64,000 nt of DNA from Rhodotorula mucilaginosa (taxonomy: Eukaryota > Basidiomycota > Microbotryomycetes > Sporidiobolales > Sporidiobolaceae): the NCBI GenBank assembly GCA_034406715.1, contig CP137873.1, positions 124,001 to 188,000 of the forward strand, given 5' to 3'. This document shows, piece after piece, positions 56,404 through 64,000 of the stretch. Each line of letters begins with the position of its first letter. Position 1 is the stretch's first letter. Made by a program: the position numbers and the translations under genes. Under the pieces are notes generated by a model, which was not told the origin of the DNA, did no database searches, and saw only the letters and a list, made by a program, of their open reading frames with translations.

Positions 56404-57457
56404 ATGGTCAGTTGACACCGCACGAGCTGCTACAGCTTCGACTACTTTCTCTCTCGCGGGCCCGTTCGAGCGCCGCGTCGCCCTTGCTGAGGGCGCGACT
56501 CGGTTGCCCACTTCACGCCTCGACCCCTCGCCTCGTCGACCGAGCTGCGCTGCCGTCGCTGGCTCGGACCCGCACGGCCATGGTGTCACCTCAGGAGTTG
56601 TGCTACGCGGCGCGCACCTAGAGCGCGATGGATGGTTGGAGGAGGAGGGAGGTCGGCTCCGAGGCCGAGCGCAGGTGCCCCTCCTCTCCTTTTGAATGGG
56701 AGTACGGCGGACGAGTCAAAGGACTAGATCGGGCAGAGACGACTCTGTGTCCCTTGACTATCGGTCAGGGGACACGAGCACGCTCTCGCTTACGTCTACG
56801 TCCTCGGAGGTGTCGGCTGGTGTTTTCCTCCCTCGAGGGAACCCCCGCTCACCTCCGCTACGGTGCCTGAACAACACCTCAGAGTCCATTCTGCCGTCAT
56901 TCCCACCGCTTTCCCCATGGATTCGGTTCTGACATTCTTGCGTGACCACGTGCCCTCGCCCGATAGCCCGCCGAAGTTAAGGAGATCAAGACCTTCCTCG
57001 AGTACGCGCGCCGCAAGGACGCCCGTCGTGAGTCGACTAGTCCCCTCTCTCCCGAATCGACGACGACCACAAGCTGACCACACGCGAGTTGCTGCCGCGA
57101 AAAAAATCAGAGGTGACCATCAAGAAGTCGGCTGCCCGCAAGGCTGGCTCGACCGCCACGGTCACCAAGTACAAGTTCAAGCTCCGCTGCTCGCGCTACC
57201 TGTACGTCTTCTCTATCCGCAAGTCTTTTTTGATATGTGGTCAATTCGCTGACGCCGGACAATGCACGCGCAGCTACACCTTCTGCCTTGCCGACGCCGA
57301 CAAGGCTGACAAGCTCCGCCAGTCGCTCCCGCCGAGTAAGCCCTTCAAAGCATCTGTTCATACGGCGCCATAGAGCTCTCCTGCTGACTCTGACGATATC
57401 TCGTGCGCAGCCCTCAAGGTCAACGACGTCGACGGCGCTGCCAAGTCGAAGAAGTAA
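56404..57457 (+). CDS. RPL38: 60S ribosomal protein L38 (eL38)
   Basis: Large-subunit ribosomal protein. Coding exons 56404-56406 (ATG only), 56967-57027, 57111-57201, 57274-57335, 57411-57457, summing to 88 codons. The protein reads PAEVKEIKTFLEYARRKDAR, VTIKKSAARKAGSTATVTKY, KFKLRCSRYLYTFCLADADK, KLRQSLPPTLKVNDVDGAAK. The proposed first exon is the start codon alone followed by a GTCAGT donor and a 560-nt intron, a pattern common in fungal ribosomal-protein genes. Another ATG followed by GTGTCA (56580) is a weaker alternative start exon. Confidence 0.9.
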
Positions 57458-58135
57458 ACGGGCCGGCCTACTCTCTGGCTCCCGTTTCTTCTTCTTCTTC
57501 TAAGGCTCGACGACCAAACCAATACGCGGCGCGGCGGGAGGACTCGTCCCATCTCTTGAAGAGGGAAGGGCTTATCCTTTTCTCGTGACGGGGGCGTTGT
57601 GACGCGGACCCTGGGTGTTCTTCTTAGTCGGTTCCTATTCCCTTTCTTCCTGCAACGTCGAAAGAGGGTGGGAACTCTGGCGCGGTGTGACCCCCCCTTA
57701 CTGGAGGTTACCTGCGTCGGCACCCAGCTCTCGTGTTCATCGCATTTTCGGGGCTCTTGTCGTTGCATCTTGACCGGGAAGATCGCTGGCTCTGTGTCCG
57801 TGATCGAGAGAGACGATAATGGAATTCGAAAGGCTGCACAATCGACGGAATTGCACCGTTTCAGTGCAATGGCCGTCATCGAGATCGAGAGGCCTGACCA
57901 GACCTGAGCGCCACTCTCGACTCTCACGCTCTCGAACCTCTCGCCATAGCGAGAGCTGCGGGTGTGCTATACAGGCTGGACCATCTCGTAGAGATCTGAA
58001 TCAGCGGTCCCTCCCCCAGCAGCAGCTTCAACAGCAGCTCGACCCAAACTCTCAGGCCAACAAGGCGGCTCAAGTGACACTCTGGCGGGATGAACTTTAG
58101 GTGCGCATTCGCTGCACAGGCTGGAGCTACGAGTG
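57458..58135. other. Intergenic stretch
   Basis: 3' UTR of RPL38 (T/C-rich) and promoter of the MATE gene. No gene supported. Confidence 0.4.
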
Positions 58136-60454
58136 ATGCTAACCCCTCTCTATGCTCGCCTGTCTTACAGCGGCAGTCTCAGCTCGACTTCGCCGGCGTC
58201 CTTTTCGCGCGAAACGTCCTTCCTGCAGCAGGCGATCGCACGCGGCGAGAGCTCGCTCCATGGAACCAGCAACGGGCATGGGGACGCGCATCACCACCGG
58301 GGACACGGCAAGCGAAGGAGCGGGAGCAGCAGCGCGAGTGCGAGGTTGTCGTTTTCTGCGGAGGGGGGACGGCTCAGTCCGCCGCAGGAAGATGTCAACG
58401 AGGAAGAGGCAGACGACAACGAGACAGCCGTGAGCGACGAAGAAGAAGAAGAAGGAGGAGGAGAGACTCGTTGGTTGCTGTCGCCAGGAACGGGGAGCTC
58501 AGAGCACCGAGGGAGGCGGTTATCACGAGCACCGTCGTACCATCCCGCAACGGAAACGACACCGTTGTTGGGTCACTCGGCGACGACGGATGGGATCGTT
58601 TCGGCGGCGGAAGAGGCCGCGATCCGGCAGGCCCGGAAACTCGACGATGACCGCCGCGACGCCTTTCTCGGCGAAGGTCGAGTCCTCTTGAAGTATACGG
58701 CGCCGATCCTCTTCACGCACTTCCTCGAGTACTCGCTCATGGCAACCGTCGTCGTCTCGACCGGCCACCTCGGCGAAACCGAACTCGCCGCGGCGAGCCT
58801 GTCCAACTTGACCAACAACACGATCGCCCTGAGCGTCGTGCACGGTCTGTGCGCCGCCCTCGACACGCTCTGCCCGCAGGCATTCTCGTCCTCGCGACCC
58901 AAAGACACGTCCATGTACGCGATCCGGACCTACCTCATCTGCCTCGCGGTCGCCATCCCACAGTGCATCTTTTTCCACAATTCAGAGTGGATCCTCCGCG
59001 ACGGACTCCGGCAAGATCCCGCCGTCGCGAAACTCGCGGCGCAGTACCTCCGGATCATGTCCCTCGCGATTCCGGGCTATGCCGGGTTCGAGTGCATCCG
59101 TCGGTGGCTCCAGGCGCAGGGGATGATGGTCGCGCCCGTACTCGCGCTCGTCGTCGCCGCGCCGGTCAACCTCGCGCTCAACTATTTCCTCGGTGAGTCT
59201 GCACACCGCCAGTCTCTCATCTACCTACTCAGTGGACGTGCTCTAGACTGTGCTATGGAAGATTGACTTGCATGCGTGCCTCTCCCGTAGTCGTCGGTCC
59301 GATCGACTCGATCCGACTCGGTTTCGTCGGCGCCCCCATCGCCTCGTGCATCTCGATCAACCTCATGTTTATCACCATGTTTCTCTATTCCATCTTCTGC
59401 GCTCCGAGGGACGCCTGGGGCGGGTGGACTCCCGCCGACCTCCTGAGCGGGTTCGGTCTCAACATCAAGCTCGGGTTGGCCGGCATCGGGATGGTCGGCT
59501 CCGAGTGGTGGTCGTGGGAAATCGTCGGACTCGCGACGAGTTTCCTCGGTCCGACGGCCCTCGCTGCGCAGAGTGTCCTCCGTGAGTGGTTCATGTCGCT
59601 CTTCTTGCTTTTTGTTGACGATTCAGTACTCACGCAACTCTATGCAACTCTACAGTCACGTCGGCTTCGGCTTTCTATCAGTTCCAATACGCGCTTAGTG
59701 TCGCCGCGGCAGTGCGCATCGGCAGTGAGTTCCCTCCCGCACATGGAGCTGATCGGCCGCTACTCAAACCCCAACGCGCCAAGATGCTGATCCAGTCTGC
59801 TCCGCCGGCTCACAGACTTGCTCGGCGCGCAAAAGCCCCACCTCGCACGAGTCACCTCACGCCTGACCATCGCGATCGCGATCGTCTGCTCCGGGGTCAA
59901 CTCGATCCTCCTCGTCTTGCTCCGCAACAAGTGGGGTTCCCTCTTCTCTTCGGAACCCGAAATTATCAAACTCGTCGCGAACGTGCTCCCGCTCGTCGCC
60001 GCCTTCCAGCTCTCGGACGGACTGTCGGGCGCGATGGGCGGAGTGTTGCGTGGCGCTGGAAAGCCGGTCCTCGGTGCGATTGTACGTGACTGGCCTTTCC
60101 TGACCCCCTTTTCTGGCACGAAATCTCACGGTTGATGATCTGACACTGTGCTACAGATCAACACTGCAAGCTACTATGTCCTCGGGTTGCCCGTCGGCAT
60201 CACAGTCGCCTTTGTCGGACCGAAACTCGGCCTGAACGGTTTGTCCTCGATTCTGAAACTACGGCTTGTTCAGCGACCTTGTGTCGATTGCTAACAACCG
60301 CTCGCAATTGACAGGACTCTGGCTCGGTCTGACAATCGCCCTGACGTTTACCGGTCTCAGCTCGACCTACATCGTGTGGTTCATGAACTGGGAGCAAGAA
60401 GCCGAGCAGACTCGGATCCGTCTCGGCGAAGCGAAGCGGGACGAGGAGCAGTAG
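58136..60454 (+). CDS. MATE-family multidrug/toxin extrusion transporter
   Basis: Membrane antiporter exporting organic cations or drugs. ATG 58136; about 170 disordered residues with an acidic run and TTPLLG, then MatE spans. FTHFLEYSLMATVVVSTGHL matches the first repeat (the family's L---vP---s-i-vG-lG---LAA-sL pattern), followed by ELAAASLSNLTNNTIALSVV and GLCAALDTLCPQAFSSSRPK. The second repeat has IRLGFVGAPIASCISINLMF, GWTPADLLSGFGLNIKLGLA and WEIVGLATSFLGPTALAAQS, then QFQYALSVAAAVRIG and LSDGLSGAMGGVLRGAGKPV. The tail ends RLGEAKRDEEQ at 60454. About seven exons; fungal MATE layout as in yeast Ycr061/Erc1-type proteins. Confidence 0.85.
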
Positions 60455-60595
60455 AAGAGTTGCATTGTTTTATTGCTGCAGATCGTGCCAGTACATGATG
60501 TCACGGATCGGTGGTTGCCCTCGCAGCCTCTTTCGCCTGTCGCTATCGTAAAACCGCATATCATCTCATTTCCGATCGCTCTCCAACTGGGTTCC

Positions 60596-61522
60596 TTAAA
60601 TTGTTGCTTCTGACAGAGGATGCAGCTTAAAGTAGTCCTCCGCGAGAATTCCGCTGTTCCGAGTTGCGGTCAACGCTGTGGCGGCTTATCATCTCGTCGA
60701 CGAAGAGGAGCGACGTACACGATGACTTCGTCACAGGAAGCGCCTTCTTGCCAGCACACTTGTCGCTTGATGCCTTCCACGGAGAATCCGCTAAGGAACA
60801 TTGAGCACAGTCAGGAAAGGGTCTGCTCGGCGAGCGAGGTACGCGTTCGCTCACACTTTTTTGTAAAGTCGCACGGCGGCTTCGTTCCAGGCCCAACACC
60901 CGCCTGCAGCATCGCGTTCCTGGTCAGATCCTTGAAGCAAATTTCAGAGCAGGGTAAGAGAACTTACTCTCGACCCTGTTCAGGCCGTGTCCGACGAACG
61001 CCCTTTGCAGCAGCCACTCCATCGCTTCGGCGCCGTACCCGTGGCCCTGCCGGTCACATGGATCTCAGAGCGCGTCAATCTTAACAGGACCAAGGTCACT
61101 TTACCTGCCGGGTGCGCACCTGATAGCTTTTGTTGAGAGTGATGGCGAAGCGAGCACAGCGATTCTGCGGATTGTCTGCGTCGAAGGGCTCGAGATGCAT
61201 CCAGCCGATCGGATTCCCGGCTCTGTTTGCATCTGTGTCGGATGGAAGACAGAACATCACCCTGCAAGTACGTTACGACTGCTCTCAGCGAAAGTTTCCG
61301 ACTCGACAAGGAGTCCACGTGCACTCACGCCAGCATGCAGGCGTCGACGTGCTTCCCCAAGTTCGCGACGTACCGGAGAGCGAGTGGTCGCGTCGGCTTC
61401 CAGTTGACGCCGAGCTGGGTGCCCGGATCGTTGAGCGTGTCGAGGACAAACTGCGCGTCGGATTTTGGATCAAGAGCCCGGTAGACGAGCCGGTTCGAGC
61501 GAAACGAGCACGGGGACAGCAT
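60596..61522 (-). CDS. GNAT N-acetyltransferase (RimJ/RimL-like), tandem copy 1
   Basis: Start ATG 61522 (MLSPCSFRSNRLVYRALDPK). The next exon reads VMFCLPSDTDANRAGNPIGW and ends LNKSYQ; across an intron comes the acetyl-CoA loop GHGYGAEAMEWLLQRAFVGH (Q-G-H-G-Y-G), then GCWAWNEAAVRLYKKVGFSV and VEGIKRQVCWQEGASCDEV. The final exon is GILAEDYFKLHPLSEATI ending at 60596. Intron positions match the next two copies. Substrate unknown. Without the last intron the frame would stop near 60670 (DDKPPQR); conservation with the other two copies supports the spliced ending. Confidence 0.72.
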
Positions 61523-61990
61523 AGTCAGGCACTGCGAGGGATCAAGCAAGGAGAAGTGATGAGCGAGAAGTCCGGCAAATCGTGTCAACAGCACGCAGGA
61601 CTGCTAAGTTAGGGGAGTCGGCGACGCCGATCGTCTGCGTCATTCGTACTGACGACAGCAAGGAGCACACGACGTCGGGGCGCGTATATATGTATCGGGT
61701 CTGTAGCTCGAGCAGCAGGTGGTTTAGTTGCAGCAGTAGCAGCGATAGCGGACCCGATAGAGCGAGGCCGTGAGGGTGAGGGGCGAAAGGCAGCGACTCA
61801 TGAACTCGGAGTTGCTCGGAAAGCGCGTACGTTCGATTGGGATGCAAAGAAATGACGCCCAGTCTGATCGTTTCCAGCAAAGTATAGGTTCCTGAATCTC
61901 TATGAGTATAATCTATTCGGTCCGCAGGCGACTGCGACGAGAAAAGGCTTCACAAATCTGCCGCCGGAAGCCCCCACCGACGACGCTTCC
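61523..61990. other. Intergenic stretch between tandem GNAT genes
   Basis: Promoter of copy 1 and 3' flank of copy 2. No gene supported. Confidence 0.4.
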
Positions 61991-62964
61991 TCAAACTTGT
62001 TGCATAACATCCGGATGCCGGGCATACCATTCCTCAGCCAGTATGCCGCTTCGGGAAGGGGGAACGCGGAGTCTAAAAGTCAGCACGCCGCGTGATGGCG
62101 AAGGTGAAGAAAGGAAGGACGATCCAAACTTACACGGTCACGTCGTCGTGCCATCCGCCCTCTTCCCAGACTGCCTTTCTTCGGAGGCCTTCTTCGACAA
62201 AGCCGCTAAGCACGTGAGCTATATGTCAGCGCGAATAGGGCAAGTTGTGCGGCAGCGGGCGGCGTACACTTTTTTGTACGTGCTCAGTGCAGCCGTATTC
62301 CAGCTGAAAACTCCACCTGTAGGAGCAGGTGCAGGTGGAAAAGTCAGGACCTTGAGAACAGTACACTCACGGAGAGCTGTACAAGGCCTACCTTCGACGC
62401 GGTGCATGTTATACCCAATGAAAGCTCTACGAACGATCCATTCCATCGCTTCCGTGGCGTATCCTTTACCCTACAACCGAATCTCGCGTAAGTCTGAGAC
62501 TCTGAGACGAGTCGGATGGACTACGACTCACTTGGTACTGCTTATTGATTACGAGGCCGAACCCGCAGCAGCGGTTTTGCGGACCGCCCATTTCCCTCTT
62601 TTCGAGGTCGACCACGCCGATTGGCTCGCCGGCAGAACCGTCCTCCGCCTGAAGGCAGATCACGGCGCTGCAGAGAGTACGGAATCTCTTAGCACCGTGT
62701 AGGCTTGAGCCGCAGGCAAGAGGCGTCTCTCGGGGCCGCGAGTAAGGAAAACAATAAAAACAAAACCCACGAGAGAATGTTTGTGTCGAGGTGTTTCTTC
62801 CAGTTTTCCAGATGCCGCGCAGCGTAGGGCTTGGTGACCCCTCCGAAGTAGCCCATCTGCGTCGCCGGATCGCGGAAAGTCATGAGGAGGAAAGCATCGT
62901 CTTTCGGAAAGTCGGCGGCGCGGTAGACGAGACGCTCGGAAGCGAACGAGCACGGTGCAAGCAT
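61991..62964 (-). CDS. GNAT N-acetyltransferase, tandem copy 2
   Basis: Start ATG 62964 (MLAPCSFASERLVYRAADFP). Then the DDAFLLMTFRDPATQMGYFG block, AVICLQAEDGSAGEPIGVVD, CCGFGLVINKQYQ, and across an intron the acetyl-CoA loop GKGYATEAMEWIVRRAFIGY. The middle exon GFVEEGLRRKAVWEEGGWHD is followed by a last exon SGILAEEWYARHPDVMQQV ending at 61991. Same exon borders as copies 1 and 3. Head-to-tail tandem duplicate. Confidence 0.7.
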
Positions 62965-63429
62965 GGCAGCTGGGTGAGGCGATAGCAAGAAGAGCTGAAG
63001 ATCAGAGCGCTTGTCGTGGCCGGTAGGGAGCTTATCTGACTCTGACTCCTGTCGCCATGTGGTGCCGCGTCCACGGACTCGATTTGGTTTCACGTGACGA
63101 CGGCAACGGAGGAGTCGCAGGCGCCGCTCGCGCCCTAAATACAGCAGACCCTTTCGGGGAAGCTCTCTTCTGTTTTCCTGAAAAGCGAATAGGTGCTCAA
63201 CAAGGGGACGAGCTCCGACGGCGCTGATGCGAGGGGCGCCAAAGCTTACGCCGGTTATTTGCAATCTAGCTTTAATGGGGCCGGCATGTACATGCAGTCA
63301 AGCGAGGATTGCTCCTCCCTCGAGACAAGCGCCTCAGCGATACTGTGAAGATGCTACAGCATGCACAGCACGCTTTCCAATGAGCCGGCACTCGCTTCTT
63401 TCCCATTCAAAGTTTAATCCGACGCTTTT
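62965..63429. other. Intergenic stretch between tandem GNAT genes
   Basis: Promoter of copy 2 and 3' flank of copy 3. No gene supported. Confidence 0.4.
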
Positions 63430-64000
63430 CTACTGTCGCTTCTCCTCCGGATGCCGCTTGAACCAGTCTTTGGCCAGGATAGCACTGCAGGATGCGATAC
63501 TGTCAGCTCTAGCGTTCAAAAAAGCATCGTCTGAACGTACATCATGCAATCGTCTCGATAAGCTCCTTCTTGCCAAACGGCTTCTCGGCGGATCCCTTCG
63601 ACGACAAACCCTCTGTATCGGAGAAAACACGAGTTAATGGAATGTAGAAGTGCACTCGGTCCGAGGCGGTTTGCGGAGAGGACGCCAGGACTCACACTTT
63701 TTCGTAGACTCGGAGGGCGGAGATGTTCCAGCTCCAGCAGTTGCCTGACGGAGATCACGCGGTCAGTAGCTGCCTCTTTGATGAGAAAGACACGGGGGGT
63801 CGGGTCCCACTCACTCTCCACCCGGTTCAGGCCATGTCCGATAAAGGCGCGCTGGAGTAGCCACTCGACTGCCTCGGTCGCGTAACCGGATCCCTGCTCG
63901 CGGCCCAGCAAGATCAGCGCGCGAGCGAGAGCATCTGACCGGCACTAGAGTCACTCACGCGATAAGCCTTGTCGATAATGATACCGAAATGACCGCAGCG
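63430..64000 (-). CDS. GNAT N-acetyltransferase, tandem copy 3 (5' end outside window)
   Basis: The window end cuts the gene. Visible from the right edge: RCGHFGIIIDKAYR, intron, then GSGYATEAVEWLLQRAFIGH (acetyl-CoA loop Q-G-S-G-Y-A), HGLNRVESE, intron, an exon with NCWSWNISALRVYEK, then GFVVEGIRREAVWQEGAYRD and a last exon AILAKDWFKRHPEEKRQ ending at 63430. Exon borders and the ILAxxWxxRHP tail match copies 1 and 2. Confidence 0.7.

Noticed and set aside
1-64000. CRISPR arrays, bacterial operons, rRNA genes and telomeric repeats
   Set aside because: None seen; the intron-rich gene structure is eukaryotic and no spaced repeat array is present.

Overview
The window reads as nuclear DNA of a GC-rich, intron-rich fungus, most likely a basidiomycete and plausibly a Pucciniomycotina red yeast (inference). 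The evidence is many short introns (about 50-110 nt) with CTGAC/CTAAC branch sites, recognisable fungal genes (DCP1, TFIIF beta, Spg1/Tem1-type GTPase, RPL38, Zn2Cys6 factor, Dal5-type permease) and a copia-type LTR element using a half-tRNA-iMet primer site. No bacterial, viral or CRISPR signal was seen.

Layout. 1-4.9 kb: 3' end of a class II cAMP phosphodiesterase and a large single-span membrane protein. 5.8-7.3 kb: first member of an unrecognised gene family. 7.7-16.1 kb: four tandem minus-strand MATH-BTB-type genes, two intact and two broken. 16.4-45.1 kb: mostly conserved single-copy genes. These are decapping subunit DCP1, a candidate meiotic axis protein (SYCP2/Red1-like), a divergent MFS permease and 2OG-Fe(II) oxygenase pair, a secreted histidine phosphatase, TFIIF beta, a Zn2Cys6 regulator, a NUDT19-like Nudix hydrolase, a GNAT-Mss4 fusion and a septation GTPase. 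45.6-56.2 kb: a lower-GC accessory block with three more members of the unrecognised family, one of them split by a copia element (48004-53035) with identical 315-bp LTRs and a CCAAG target duplication. 56.4-64 kb: RPL38, a MATE transporter and three tandem minus-strand GNAT acetyltransferases, the last cut by the window end.

The most unusual thing here is the unrecognised family (5846-7329 plus; 45616-46650 minus; 47217-53731 minus; 54771-56151 plus). Every microexon I could place is exactly 36 nt, phase 0, encodes x-x-x-[T/S/Q]-P-x6-M, and follows a long exon ending in a hydrophobic Leu/Val/Met. Full members carry this long-exon plus microexon module twice, then a last exon which in three members ends with a LG[LI]-x(3-4)-RY-x(1-2)-R-type motif and Trp-stop. 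I know of no described family like this.
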